A stretch of DNA of 64,000 bases from Cenococcum geophilum 1.58 (GCA_001692895.1 KV748196.1:2232001-2296000); one strand, 5' to 3'; numbered from the stretch's first letter, positions 37,901 through 51,219 are shown. A program made the numbers and translations. Notes: a model not told the origin generated them from the sequence alone.

Positions 37901-39180
37901 ACTTAAAGTGGCCGTATTAGGTCTTAAAAGCGGTCTTCTACTTATCCCCTTCTTTAATACGGAGCCTATAATAGGCGTCTTATAGATCTAACTTTATAAA
38001 GATCTTCGCCCTAGATAGTTAATCTAGCATTTTACTAACTAGTAGTAGTAGGTAACGGTTCTTAATTATAATCTTATTAAGACCGCGATAGTTTATGTAT
38101 AGCCTTATAGTTCTATCTAGTTTTAAAACAAAGAGAATCGGCGCGCCTAATGGCGACTTACTAGGCTAGATCCATCCCTTTTCTAGTAAGCTATTGAGGT
38201 ACTCCTATAGGATCTTAAGCTCTTTACGCGAGAGGTTATAGATAGGAAGGTTCGGCGGTTATTTACCTTCTTTTAGATTAATTATATAATCGTACTCCGA
38301 GTTTTATAGTAGGACTTTAGCTCTCCTGCCCGAAAATACCCTTAGTAAGTCCCTTAGGCCTGCTAAAATATTTAACAAATTAGGGTCGCGTTTGTCCTCC
38401 GCGTTATTATTAGGTAGGTTCTAAAGCTCCCTCAGAATACTTACGGGCAGCGTCGTGCGCTATAGTAGTTACTTATACATAGTTGCCACCGTACGTTATA
38501 CCGTTTTATGCGGTAGCTAGTAAAGGGTAAGGAAATCCTTGACGCAGCGCTTAAGATGCCGTAGTATACTCTCCGCATATTGCTTAAGCCAGAGTAACTT
38601 ATAACGGTTAAAGTATCTCGTAAGATCCTTAAGATCGCCGCCTCCCTATAATGTCTCCGCGACCTATCCGGCAGTTCCCTATAGGGTCTTCATTATAGAG
38701 GGGTTATCACCTATACTAGGCTCTATACCCATCTTGCTATTAAATAGGGGTTAGATCTGATACTTCTTTAGGTGTAAAGTGTATACTATTTCGCCTAGGG
38801 CTACATTCTCTAAAATGTCCTTTAGGCTTATTAGTAATATACGCCCTTTTAAATCTTTATTATTCTATTATTTAAAGGCTCTAGTTTTAAAGCGTATCTT
38901 AGGATCTGCTTCCGCTAGCTAAGGGTATCCAAGGATAAGGTTATAACCTACGAAGTCAGCCGCCTAGAAGGGTTGTAGGCCAACTACCTTAGTACGGTTA
39001 TGTATGTCGGCTACTAACACTATAAGCTTATAGGCACTATATAGTTTAATCCGATGTTTATCTAAGAAGCCTGCGATAAGTTTCTGCCATCTTTATAATG
39101 GGGTAAGTTTATACTCTTTTACTAAATTATATTATATAAGATTAATTTTAGCGCCGCTGTTATATAGTGCTTAGAACTAA
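34960..39180 (-). pseudogene. Pol of element F: protease, RT, RNase H, integrase, chromodomain
   Basis: Read right to left. Protease near 39167-39138 reads NSGAKINLI (D-S-G now N-S-G), followed by DFVGYNLILGYPWL near 38950. RT has MPFGLANAPIIF near 37892 and VVYLDNILIYLEDKD at 37812-37770. RNase H is at about 37400-36900. Integrase is at about 36250-35200 with ITNRGSVFIS near 35855 and, in a shifted frame near 35735, MDGQTERQN, the catalytic Glu region. The chromodomain at about 35130-34970 reads KVEAILCYKSVKNKL, FEVKWLG and SIWELEDYLNYCE. RIP stops and at least one indel make it non-functional. Its 3' end overlaps the antisense gene. Confidence 0.9.
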
Positions 39181-39249
39181 CATACCTTACCTATAGGGAG
39201 TATTATTTCTAGCTTAACAGCAATATAGAGAGTCTCTTCTTCCGTATCT

Positions 39250-40930
39250 TGCCCTAGTTATAGCTAGGAGAGATCTATAACTAGGGCTTTTCTTTTTTTA
39301 GATTATTAGTGCGATTATCGCCCTACTTATTTTTCCAATAAAATCTACCTTTAGAGTTTTCTCTTAACTTCTTAGAGTNTTNCNNTAAAGGTGCNNNANN
39401 GGTNTNNGGTTNGCCCTANNAGTCTTTCCNNTTATTTAAGGTTNCTAACTTTAACCCTTNTAAAGTTCTCTTTAAGAACGGCTTCTTTAAAGGTTAGGTC
39501 TACCCTATATTACTACTAAAGTGCCCACGCTTCTAATAACCCCCAGGCTTTCTACTAGAAGAGGTTTAGTTCTTTACCGCATCTTTAGCATTTAGAACTA
39601 CTCGTTTAAAATCCGCATATATAGTAATCCGCGATAAGGCTCCCACGCGCTTTATTTTGTTACGAATTACTAGCTTAATTCTAGCCTAGATAAACCCAAT
39701 CTTCTCCTTTTTATAGATGCTACCGTCCTTATTTTTAAAGGGTTTTAGATCTATCTACTAAGCATAAGTTTCTATAAAGTTTATAAACTGGCGGAAGTTA
39801 TAGCGGTCTAGCTGTATCCGATTCCAGAATAGCTCTATATTATTATATTATATAATATACGGATCTTAAGTCCATTTCTTTAGGAAGGTTTACAGCTATA
39901 GCTATATAGTAATTTGCTCTTTATTAAGCTGATTAAGTGCGATCTGGTTTAGCAATCGGTCTTTAATCTTGCTAATAATCTAGCGTATACGCTCTTTGGT
40001 ATTATCTCGTATTATTAGCATCTTAAAGAAGTTATCTACCTTATAAACCCAATCGTCTAACTACTGGGCGTTGGGTCTATGGCGGAGTTCTAGGCTACCA
40101 GAGGCCTTAGCCAGTTAGTCTATATCCTTTTTTTATTTATAGCGTAGATAACTCTCTAAGTCTTCTATACCTACTTAGGTAGGTATTAGGTAGCTCCTAA
40201 AAAGCCCTTAGCCTTAACTAGGTTGTAAAAGAATTTGCCTAGCTTAGATTAGACCCTACTAGATCTAAATTTACCCTTAAAGGGTTCTAATATATTTATT
40301 AGTAGCTTCCTCCCATATAGCTTCTAAGAGCGTTACAATAGCTTCCTAATATCCGTCTTAGAGGAGATTGGTATAGGGCTCTTAACCTTCTAAACTTAGG
40401 CCTAGGGAGGCTCCTGCTATAGAGGTAGTGTTAGTACTAGTAGTTAGTGTAGGCTTCCCAACAAGGCTCGGGTCTTAAGTTAGTAATTAGCTTAGATTAC
40501 CTAAAGGGATAGGCCCGCTTAGCTTATAAGCAGTTTATACACCACCACTATACTAATTATAGGCCGGTAGTCTTCCGGGAGGATTCCGGTTAGTTCCCTA
40601 GTTAGACGCGTTAGTATATTCCTCTAGCATTTCTGGCTTAGGGGAAGATCTTAGAGTTGCCTTTGGCGCTTAATCTTCTAATTAGCTTAGGTGGGGCTAG
40701 AGAGATTCCGGTTGCTTTCTGGCAGCGTTATAACCGTTATAAAGGGTGTCTGCGTTTTCCTTAGCGGTAACCGTAGGTGTGCGAGAGTCTTTAAGCTCCT
40801 AGAGCATCTAGGTATTAGGGCTCGTTTAGCCGTCTTACCTAGAGGGTTATATTATCGCAATCTCTCGCTATTAGAGGGACCTTCCTACCTTTGCGCGACG
40901 GCTTTCCATAAAGTATCTGTAGAGTTTCCA
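39250..40930 (-). pseudogene. Gag of element F, degraded, with an ambiguous-base cluster
   Basis: Located between the 5' LTR and the protease of F. Legible stretches, read right to left, include SLKTLAHLRLPLRKTQ near 40790, LTRELTGILPEDYRP near 40610 and LGKFFYNLVKAKGFLG near 40240. The knuckle region near 39300-39460 contains a run of N characters and cannot be read. The short + strand open frame at 40691-40945 is a shadow of this gag. Start not resolved. Confidence 0.6.
39379..39460. other. Cluster of ambiguous bases (N)
   Basis: About twenty N characters are scattered singly or in twos and threes through 82 bases rather than as one gap. That pattern fits a consensus across conflicting reads from several near-identical copies, not a sizing gap. 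It falls near the expected gag knuckle of F. Smaller cases lie at 7634-7639 and 17903. Confidence 0.8.
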
Positions 40931-41045
40931 TTTAGGTTATTATAAGATTTTAAGGGAGAATAGTAGTTATAAACAAAAGATATAAATAAACAATCTAGTC
41001 CTTAAAGCCAACTACCCTTCCAAAAAAGAGTAGAAAGGATTTAAA

Positions 41046-41260
41046 TGTAAGGGGATCTTATAGACAGGGGGCTATAAGGACACGATTAGAACAGGATAGA
41101 TTAGTAAGAGAGACGAATCCTTAAGGAGGTAAGGCCTCTAGAATTGTAGAGACTATATACTACGGGTACGTGCCTCCGGCACGTAACCGGCGACTATTTG
41201 AGGGGCGTCTAGGGGTTGTCCTAAGGGCAACCTAAGGTGTCCGCAATAATATCCCTTATA
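41046..41260 (-). repeat. 5' LTR of element F
   Basis: Starts tgtaagggga and ends atcccttata (from cttaca). It is followed by the duplication ataac and the resumed RNase H frame of B. The ggcacgtg words seen in the partner LTR are partly mutated here. Confidence 0.93.
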
Positions 41261-41265
41261 ATAAC

Positions 41266-43030
41266 ACTACTAGAGTTAAACTATAATATCTATAATAAGG
41301 AGTTATTAGGTATAGTTACAGTACTTAAAAAATAGAGAGTATTCTTATAAGGCGTAGAGAAACTATTTATAGTTAAAACGGATTATAAGAACCTAATGGG
41401 GTTTCTAATAACTAAAGAAACTTAATTATAGATAGGTTAGATAGGTAGAGATACTTATAGAATACTATTTCGAAATTTAGTATACTAAGGGAACTAAGAA
41501 TGCAAGGGTAGATACACTTAGTAGAAAGGCTAAACTATAGAACAACGAGAAGCCATTAGGAGCAATACTACGTAAAGATAAGGATAGATTTATTAAATAT
41601 AATTACCCTAAGCTAGCAGCAACTTAAGAGGGTAACGAACTAGAAAAAGTCTATAAGACACTAGAGAGCTTTTAGGTATAAAGAATTCTAAAAGTATAGC
41701 TAAAAGATCTATAGATATATATATATATATAAATTAAGGAACAAAGTACATCCTAAAAAGCATCGTAGAGTATTTTATGGAAGATTTCTATAAGGGAATA
41801 ACCTAAGGACATAATAAAGCAACAGGCTTAGTATTAAGACTTTAGGAAGAATATATTATTAACGGAATCTAGGGTATAGCTAGAAAAGTAATAAAGGAGT
41901 ATTTAGATTGCTAAAGAAATAAACTAATAAGGTATAAGCTATACGGAGGGCTATAACCTATTAAAATACCAGAAAGACTATAGGAGGTTATATTATAGGA
42001 CTTTATTATTAAGTTACTAAAGTTAAGAGATCCTATTACTAGATAAAAGCATAATATAATTTTAGTAATAGTAGATAAGTTAACTAAATAGGGCTACTTT
42101 ATAGCATATATAGAAGAAATCTTAGTAGAAGATATCACTAAAATCTATATTAAAGAAGTGTTTATAAGATATAAAGCACTAAATAAGATTATATCGGATA
42201 GAGATTTAAGATTTATAATAGTATTCTGGGAAGTATTCTTAGTAGAGTAGGGAGTAAGAGTAGTAACTTTTACCGCATATTATCCGCAAACGGATAGTTA
42301 AACGGAAAGATTAAATTAGACGCTAGAACAGTATCTAAGACATTATATTAATTATATATAGAATAATTGGGTATCGTTATTACTAGTTATATAGTTTATA
42401 TATAATGTAACACTATAAGAAGGAATAGGTATATTACTATTTAAGGCAAATTATAGATATAAGCTAAGAATATCATTATTACTATAATAAGCGAAGAAAA
42501 CGAGTAGCATAGCTAAAGAAAGGATAAATATATTAATAAATCTTTATATAGACCTTATAGAATTAGCGAAAAATATATAAGAAAGAATAAGAAAGTATTA
42601 TAATACTAAGAGATCTAAGGGACTAGATCTTAAGGAGGGGGACAAAGTATAGCTACTACACAAAATTTTTAAAAGTTAACGACTAAGTAAAAAGTTAGAC
42701 TACGTTAGACTAGGACCTTTTAAAATTATATAAAGAATTTCACTAGTTATATTTAAGTTAAACCTACTAGCTAAAATAAAGATCTACCCTATATAATATA
42801 TTGTAATACTAAAGCTAGCATACGGGAATATTAAGCCACTAGTTTATAAGGTAGACACGTATAGAGGATAAGAAGAAGATAAATAGCAAGTTTTAAAGAT
42901 CGTTAGTTATAAGGATATTAACAATAAAATATAGTATAAGGTTAAGTGGATAAACTATAATAAGACTACCTAGGAACCACTAGGGAACCTAAAGAATGCT
43001 ATAAGAAAGGTATAGGAGTATTAGAAGAGA
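41266..43030 (+). pseudogene. Pol of element B, part 3: RNase H end, integrase, chromodomain
   Basis: RNase H resumes with LLELNYNIYNKELLGI, in frame with 32367. The integrase core has IILVIVDKLTK near 42058, KIISDRDLRFI near 42187 with the second Asp intact, and AYYPQTDS*TERLN near 42277 with the catalytic Glu intact. A GPY-like region follows, with KLDYVRLGPFKI near 42690. The chromodomain at about 42878-43025 reads *QVLKIVSYKDINNK, QYKVKWINYNKTT-like and EPLGNLKNA. C and D carry the same protein in reverse. Inactive because of the stops, although several catalytic residues survive. Confidence 0.9.
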
Positions 43031-43437
43031 TTAGGTTAGGCAGTATTAATAAAAAAGGATTGCTAAAGAATAAGTTACCTAAGGGGGACCTAAGAAGAGT
43101 AGTTGCTGAACTACTTGGATTTATTTTCTTCTTAGTTAAAAGAGAATCCGTTTTTTTATTACTAAGTTTCTACAAACCTTATTTTATAAGTTTTTACTCC
43201 TTAGAGCGCACCTTTTTATAAACCTTCTTAAGATGAAGTAACTAAGTGGACGCCGCGATGCGAGTATTTAGGGCCTTTTACTCCGTATTATAAGAGCCTA
43301 CGCTAGGTTACTATTAAGCTTTATAGCCGTAGACTAAATATAAGACCCTATAATAAATTACTTAGGGAACTTAAAGACTACTAAGAGTAATAGGACGCGT
43401 ATACTTAGCGTTAGAGGTAGAATAAATGTTATAAGAG
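43031..43437 (+). other. 3' untranslated region of element B, left of C
   Basis: Non-coding sequence after the B chromodomain. It is cut by element C after aagag (43433-43437), the left copy of the target duplication. It resumes at 59245 and runs to the 3' LTR. The equivalent stretches of C and D (about 43872-44620 and 50495-51220) are partly diverged. Confidence 0.75.
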
Positions 43438-43858
43438 TGTAACGGAACCTTGTAGTAAGTACTATAGTAGGTTCTGTCAATGGGCTAGGTATATAGGTAT
43501 GCAGATAAGTCAATAACGTAATAATAACTGGCGGAGTGGTTGCCTAATAGATTAACTCTAATTATATTCTAAGAATTACTATAAAAAAGGAACTATCTAG
43601 GTAGGGACTAAGGGTCCTTAAATACATAACCATACTTCTAAGAAAGTCGTTACTCTGTCTGCTCTGCCTACTCTATTTACTTTATTATAGATCTTATAGA
43701 TTATATAGATTATATAGATTATATTATATAACTCTACTTACTATTCCTTATTATATAGTTTTACGGGCTCTATTCTAAACCGTACTTATATTAACTAACT
43801 AGCTTCTTCTAACTCCTCTCTAAGTAGTTATAACATTATACTTAAAGCGTCTATAACA
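43438..43858 (-). repeat. 3' LTR of element C
   Basis: On the + strand it starts tgtaacggaacc and ends gtctataaca, with the reverse-strand purine tract (ctatctccctcc) next to it at 43859. The 43640-43735 block contains tandem agattatat units and is not shared with B or D. Confidence 0.93.
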
Positions 43859-44619
43859 CTATCTCCCTCCTTTTTATCTTCGTCCTCAAAGATTCCTAGC
43901 ATCTTTAGGTTATTTACTAGAGGTATAATATCCGTCTAATTAATTTAGTTAATATTATTACTTATTATACCTAAAGTATCTTTTTCTTTGTCTATAGCTT
44001 ATTAGTCTCATACCATTACTACAATATTATCTCTTAGTGAAATTATACTATTTCCTTATTCTCGTTATACGAAAGAGGAATTAGTTTACGTTATACTAGC
44101 GAGTCCCTTATCTTAGTAACCCTCTTTATATTTAGAGTGCACTAAAGCGAATATTTAATTATTTTGCGATATTCGCTCCGTTTCTAACGCTAAGTATACA
44201 TATCCTATTACTCTTAATAGTCTCTAAGTTCCCTAAGTAATTTATTATAGGGTCTTATATTTAATCTACTGCTACAAAGCTTAATAATAAACTGTCCGTT
44301 ACTTTGGCGGAACTTTATTATTTATGTAACGCTAAGAAGGAGGCTGCTAATGCTTAGCAACGGGCCCTTAACTCTTATTTAGCTGCGTCTACTTAGCTAA
44401 TTTATCTTAAAAAAGTTTATAAAAAGGTTTATTCTAAGGAGTGGAAATTTATAAAATAAGGTTTATAGGAACTTAGTAATAAAAGAATAGATTCTCCTCT
44501 AATAGTAATGGAAATAACTCTAAGTAGTTTGGCAGTCGCTCCTCTTAGGTCCCCTTTAGGTGGCTCGTTCTTTAGCGATTCTTCTTTGTTTATACTGCCT
44601 GACCTTTTCTCTTCTAATA

Positions 44620-47600
44620 CTCCTGTACCTTTCCTATAGCGTTCTTTAGGTTCTTTAGTGGTTCCTAGGTAGTCTCGTTATGGCCTATCTACTTTACTTT
44701 ATACTATGTTTTATTATTAACGTCCTTATAACTAACGATTTTTAAAACTTGCTATTTATCCTCCTCTTGCCCTCTATACATGTCTGCCTTATATACTAAT
44801 GGTTTAATATCTCTATATGCTAGTTCTAGCATTGCGATATGTTATATAGGGTAGATCTTTATCTTAACTAGTAGGTTTAACTTAAATGTAACTGGTGAAA
44901 TCCTTTACGTAATTTTAAAAGGTCCTAGTTTAACGTAGTCTAACTTCTTACTTAGTCGTTAACTTTTAAAATTTTTATATAGTAGCTATACTTTATCCCC
45001 CTCCTTAAGATCTGGTCCCTTAGATCTCTTAGCGTTATAGTACTTTTTTATTCTTTGCTATACTCCCTTAGCTATTTCTATAAGGTCTATATAAAGATTT
45101 ATTAAATCCTTTATCTTTTACTTAGCTCTACTACTTATCTTTTTTACTTAATATGGCGATAATAAGGTCCTTAGCTTATATCCGTAATTCGCCTTAAATA
45201 GTAATATACCTATTCCTTTCTATAGTGTTATATTATATATAAACTATATAACTAGTAATAACGATACCTAATTATTCTATATATAATTAATATAATACCT
45301 TAGATACTATTCTAGTGTCTAATTTAATCTTTCCGTTTAACCGTCTGTCTGTAGATAATATGCGGTAGAAGTTACTGCTTAAACTTTTTACTCTACTAAA
45401 AATACTTTCTAAAATACTGTTACGAATCTTAAATCTCTATCTAATATAATCTTACTTAGTGCTCTATATCTTACGAATACTTCCTTAATATAGATTCTAG
45501 CGACATCTTCCACTAATATTTCTTTTATATATGCTATAAAGTATCCCCACTTTATAAGCTTGTTTACTATTACTAAGATTACGTTATAATCTTGTCTAGT
45601 AATAGGATTTCTTAACTTTAGCAACTTAATAATAAAGTCCTATAATATAACCTCCTATAGTCTCTCTAGTATTTTAATAGGTTATAGCCCTTTATATAGC
45701 TTATGCCTTATTAGTTTATTCCTTTAGCAATCTAGATATTCTTTAGTAATTTTCCGTGCTATACCCTAAATTCCGTTAATAATATACTCCTCCTAGAGTC
45801 TTAACACTAAGCCTATAGCTCCGTTGTGTCCTTAAGTTAGTCCCTTATAAAATGACTTAATAAACTCTTTTGCGATAGATCTTGGCACATACATTACTTT
45901 TTAGTTTTTATACTGCTTTAAGTTTAGATCCTCTACCTATATATCTTAGATCTTTTATATCTAATTACTCTCTAGTGATTTATAGATCTGTTCTTTTCGT
46001 ATTGCTATAATTTTTAAATAATTATACCTAATTAATCCGTTTATGTCTTTTCGTAGTAAAGCCCCTAATGGCTTCTTATCGTTTTATAGTTTAGCCTTTC
46101 TACTTAGAGCATCTGCTCGTGCATTTTTAGTACCCTTAGTATGCTAAATTTTAAAATAATATTTTGCAAGCATTTCTGCCTATCTAACCTATCTGCGATT
46201 AAGTTCTTTTATTGTTAGGAACCCCGTTAGGTTCTTATAATCCATTTTAACTATAAATGGTTTCTTTATACCTTATAAGAATGCTCTCTATTTCTTTAAT
46301 ACTGTAACTATACCTAATAACTCCTTATTATAGATGTTATAGTTTAACTCTAGTGGTATTATCTTCCGACTATAGTATGCCACTAGGTGCCATCCGTCTT
46401 TATATTTCTATAGGAAGTACGCTCCTAGTATATAGTCTAATACATCCGTTTCTACAACCGTCTCTAACTTTAGTTAATAGATTTTAAGAACTGGCCCCTA
46501 GGTAAATAACTGCTTAACTTCCTTAAATAGTCTCCTTTATTCCTCTCTCTATACCTATAATTCTTCTTTCCTTATTAATCTCGTAAACGGCTTAATATTC
46601 TTTAACTATTAAGCTATAAACCTTCTATAGTAATTATAAACCCCTAAAAATAATTTTAACTGCGTAACGTTCTCTAGTTCTTGCTAATTCACTATAGCCT
46701 TAATCTTCTTTAGATCTATGCTAAATTGGCCTAGTTTAATAATAAATTTAATAAAATTGGTCTTCTTAGTAAAGAATTTATATTTCTTAATTGCTACTAG
46801 CATCTGTTCTTTTTATAGTCTCTTTAAGACCTATTTAACGTGTTCTCTATATTCTTCCTTGTTTATTAAGTAGATAATAATGTTATTAAGGTATACTATA
46901 ACAAATTCATCTAAGTGTTCTCTTAATATATTATTAATACACTTTTAGAACGTTGCTAGTGCGTTTATAAGCCTAAATTGTATAACTAATAGTTTGTATA
47001 GTCCTTTCTTTAACCTAAAAGCTGCCTTTTATTCGTTGCCTTCCTTAATCCTAATCTGATAGTACGCCTATTTTAGATCTATCTTTGTAAAGATTTGCGC
47101 ATTACCTATCCTATCTTAGATCTCGCTAATTAAGGGTAAAGGATACCTATCCTTTCTTATAATGCTGTTTAACTATCTATAGCTAATGCATAGTCTAAGT
47201 TTTCTATTCTTCTTTGGTATGAATAGTACTAGATAACCCGCTAATGACTGCAATAGTCTAATGTATCCCTTTTAAAGATTTTCCTAAATAAACTCTTTTA
47301 ACGCTCTACCTTCTTCTTTAATAAGCTTATAGATTGGAAAAAACTTTAGACTTATTCCTGGTTCTAATTCTAATAGCTTTTTACTTTCTAGTGACTATAG
47401 CTTTTTGCCATATTTGTGGTATCTCTTTAGTATATAGCTTAATCCTTAATTGGTCTCTTTATATATCGCTCTAACTTAGTACCATACTAACTTAATTTGT
47501 TATTATATCTTGCGGCGTTATATATTTTTAATATCGATCTAACCTATAACCTAATTAATCTTTAGATTATATTTCTGTAACTAAGGTATTTCTAATACTG

Positions 47601-47920
47601 CCTTATTATTCCCTAATGGTAATATATCGAAAGACATCTTAATTTATCTCCCTTTAATGGTTATTTAAATAGGTCCTATTTTAAGATTAATAATACCTTC
47701 TCTATAGGCTATCGGATCTCCTAAAATCGTAACTAGCAGATAAAGGTGCTCCTTTTATCTATATAGTAGCCCTATCCTTTTAACTGCTGCTAGTGAGATG
47801 TGGTTTCTTATTGCTCTACTATCTACTAATGCTTTAAACTGCTAATCTTACCATTTAACTTATAAATTTAGGTGTTGTTTTTAAATTCCTTTAAGGGTTT
47901 AAGGCTCTACTACTAGCTCC
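44620..47920 (-). pseudogene. Pol of element C: protease, RT, RNase H, integrase, chromodomain
   Basis: Read right to left. The protease lies near 47860-47600. RT has LLVIQFRLINALATF near 46985 and the catalytic box VYLNNIIIY at 46902-46872, both Asp lost. RNase H is at about 46600-46100. Integrase includes a long open piece at 45624-45409, with NVILVIVNKLIKWGYFIAY and KIILDRDLRFVTVF, where the first Asp is Asn and the second is intact. The chromodomain at about 44760-44625 reads QVLKIVSYKDVNNK, YKVK*IGHNETT and EPLKNLKNA. The 45409-45624 open frame is therefore genuine integrase rather than a separate gene. Confidence 0.9.
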
Positions 47921-47924
47921 CTCT

Positions 47925-49890
47925 GGTTCTATGGGCCTCTACTTTTCCTAACTATTAGCTGCTAGATCCTTATATACTTGGCTTACTCTTTAGCTAATGC
48001 TTTATTCGCTTTTTATCCTTAATATGCTATAGATATGTGTTCTCTAGGTATTCCTACTACTGTTATCCGTCTAAGCATTTTTCCGTAAGGAATCTTCCTA
48101 GTTAAAGTGTTAAGTCTCCTAACTCCTAAACTTCTACTAGATGCTAGCCGTATATATACTTAGCATTCCTATACTATCGCTTATCTAGCGCCTAATATAT
48201 CCTTATAGGGTATTTCCGGTTCTTTTCTTTTGGATTTTTATGCATTTTATATATATCGTCTACGCATGCAATCTATAATAGCGTATAGTGTGCTAGGTGC
48301 TTTAGGTTAACTTTTAACTCATCTTTATCTTTAAGTTTAAACCTCTGTTATGTTGATCTAAACGTTACGACTTTATTTATAGGTACTAAGATATATCTCT
48401 CGCTTTTCTAGTCCTCTAATCGTTTCTTTAGATCCTTTAATGTTATAATTAAGGCTCCCTTAATATGATTTATTGCTTTTTCTGTAATTAGGTAGTTTTA
48501 GATAACTCTCTTGTCCAACTATATGTAGAAATCTTCCTACTTATTATTGTATTGCTGCTTATACCACTTTTAGTATATCTGCTGAAGTGTATACGGCTTA
48601 TTTGTAAGGAAGTATCTTCTTATTACTGCGTTATAACAGCCCTTTATATGTCGTTCTTTAAACCTAGTTAGAATCCCTAGATCCTCTTTATTTTCTAGTT
48701 CAGTAAGCCACTTAGCTTTTGGCGTGCCTGTTTTCGGCCTATTAGTAACTTTTTATACCGGCGCTCTATCTTATATATAACCTAGTATACTAAATCTCTT
48801 ATTTAGTTTCTGTTCTTGCTATATAAGGATTCTTGCTCTAAACTTATCTATGGTTTCTTATTACTTACGTCTTGTAATTAGATCCTTAAAGTCTTCTTAC
48901 TTCTTAATTGCTATATTAACTTTTTAATCTTTAGGCTAAACACTTCGTTTACCTAGTAAGTCTTTTAGGTCTATATATCTGTCTCTTAATCTAACTGCTG
49001 TTTATATTACAGATTCTCTGATCTGTAAAGAAGTCTCTTGCTTCTTACTTATAGGTGTCCTTATTTATATTCTAAATTCTTAGTCCCTTAGATTCTTTAA
49101 TCCTAAGCTTACTTCTTTCTTAAGCTTAGCTCTAGCCTTAGTCTAACTAGGCTTTACTAGTGTCCTTATCTTGTCTTAAGAGTCCTAGATCTTATTCATC
49201 TTGTCTTAAAAGTTTTATACCTTTAGGAAACTTCGTCCTAAGCTTATTTGTATATTACTAAACTAAGCTATTACTCTACTCTATTGGTTTTCGTCTATTG
49301 TAGGTCCTTAAGCATGCCTTATCTCATCTTAAGAATCTTAGTTGTCTCTTATCTTATCTTAAGAATCTTAAGCCTTTGGCCTTTTGCCTTTATTAAGTAG
49401 TAAGCTAGTACTAGCAGTTATCTACTTGCTTAATCATCTTTAGATATTACTCCTTCCGTCTTATAAAGTAATAGATGCCGTATCTAATAGTATTATAATA
49501 CCCGTTACTGAACCTTGCTTTATAGCGGTCTTAGTCTTTACTTTTATTGCGTTATTAAGGTTTAGATACCTCCAGTTAGTTCCTTTACTATCCTCATCGC
49601 TGTTAATTAATAAGTACTCTAACTCTATTGTTATTGTTACTAATCTTTATTTATATATTGCTGTAATATCTTAATCTAGCTTATAAAGTTAATTTTATTC
49701 TTTGTCTAACTCTCTAATTCCTTTAAGTCCTTTTAATTTTGGCTCCTATAGCCAATAGCTTGCGCTATACTTAGCGTCCTTATGAACTTAGTATATATTG
49801 TTATAATAAAACGCAAAACTTCTAATTAAATATTCTTTTATTCCTTATAGTACACTATTATCCCTCTATATATGTGTGTTATATACTATT
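47925..49890 (-). pseudogene. B-family linker module in element C
   Basis: Same position and content as in B at 23141-24920: a globular part at about 48000-48600 and the repeat zone with aagattctta-type words (seen here as taagaatctta) at about 49060-49380. Reading is broken by TAA/TAG. Function unknown; presence in three copies shows it is part of the element and not a chance insertion. Confidence 0.55.
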
Positions 49891-49899
49891 AGTTTAGTT

Positions 49900-50054
49900 C
49901 CCTTTACCGCGTAGTAACTCTAACCACTTCTATAGTCTTTAGCGAAATAACCCTATTTTCCGCAATTTATATAAGCTCTATCTCTAAACCATTATTTCTA
50001 TTATGGAGTTTGCTTAAACGTCTTCTACTGCTAAGATCCTTAGTTTAGCCTATG
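49900..50054 (-). pseudogene. Gag of element C, 3' piece with the CCHC knuckle
   Basis: The knuckle at about 49985-49915 reads RAYINCGK*GYFAKDYRSG, with His and two Cys changed to Tyr. It is the C-terminal end of a gag that is interrupted at 50055-50059 (ctccc) by element D and continues at 57861. Confidence 0.8.
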
Positions 50055-50059
50055 CTCCC

Positions 50060-50481
50060 TATAACGGAACCTTATAGCAAGAACTACGGTGGGTCCTATT
50101 AATGGGCTAGGTGTGTAGGTATTGCAAGTAAGTTAACAACGTAATAATAACTGGTAGAGTGGTTGCCCAATAGATTAACTCTAATTATATTCTAAGAATC
50201 ACTACAAGGAAGGAACTATCTAGGTAGGGACTAAGGGTCCTTAAATACATAATCGTACTCCTATAAAATCCTTCTTATACGTAATATACGTGTTATATAT
50301 AAGGTATGTAAGTTCCTCTTATTCCTCTCGTTTAATACATAGCACGTTATGTGACCTTAGTTACTATTCCTCATTATATAGTTCTAGCGGTTCCATCCTA
50401 GACCGTGCCTATATTAACTAACTAGCTTCTTTTAACTCCTCTCCTAGTAGTTATAATATTGTACTTAAAGCATCCGTAACA
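50060..50481 (-). repeat. 3' LTR of element D
   Basis: On the + strand starts tataacggaacc and ends catccgtaaca; the reverse purine tract (ccatctccctcctc) follows at 50482. The middle block matches B rather than C. Confidence 0.93.
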
Positions 50482-51219
50482 CCATCTCCCTCCTCTTTAT
50501 CTTCGTCCTTAAAGATACCTAGCATCTCCAAGTCGTTTACTAGAGGTGTAATATCCGTCTAATTAATTTGGTTAATATTGTTACTTATTATACCTAAAGC
50601 ATCCTCTTCTTTATACGCGCAACGTTATGCCCGCACTATTACTACTATATTATTGCTTAGTGAAATTATACTATCTCCGTATTCTTATTGTGCGAAAAAG
50701 GGGTTAGTTTATGTTACGTTGGCGAGTCCTTTATTTTAGCAACCCTCTTTTTATTTAGAGTGCACTAAAGTAAATATCCGGTTATCCTGCGATATTTGTT
50801 TTACTTCTAACGCTAAGTATACGCGTCCTATAACTCTTAATAGTCTCTAAGTTCCCTAAGTAATTTGTTATAGGGTCTCATGTTTAATTTACTGCTATAA
50901 AGCTTAATAGTAACCTAGCGTAGGCCCTTATAGAGCTTAAGCGTTCTTAGAATGCGGAATAGAAGGCCCTAGATACTTACATTACGGCGTCTACCCATCT
51001 ACTTTGTCTTAAGAAAGTTCGTAAGAAGGTCCGTTTTAAGGAGTAGAAACTTATAGAATAAGGTCTATAGGAACTTAGTAATAAGAAAACTAACTCTCCT
51101 CTACTAGTAAAGGAAACAACTCTAAATAGTTCGGCAGTTGCTCTTCCTAGGTCCCCCTTAGGTGACTTATTCTTTAGTAATTCTTCCCTATTTATATTAC
51201 CTAACCTATTTTCTTCTAA

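Larger units (their letters stand above)
32368..41260 (-). mobile_element. Element F: chromodomain Ty3/Gypsy retrotransposon (minus) with an added antisense gene, inserted in RNase H of B
   Basis: Two 215-bp LTRs with TGTAAGGG/CCCTTACA ends. The target duplication ataac is exact (32363-32367, 41261-41265). Total 8893 bp. The purine tract beside the left LTR lies on the minus strand, so gag-pol reads leftward from the right LTR. Between the chromodomain and the 3' LTR is an extra 2.3 kb that contains a + strand gene with an intron. Confidence 0.93.
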
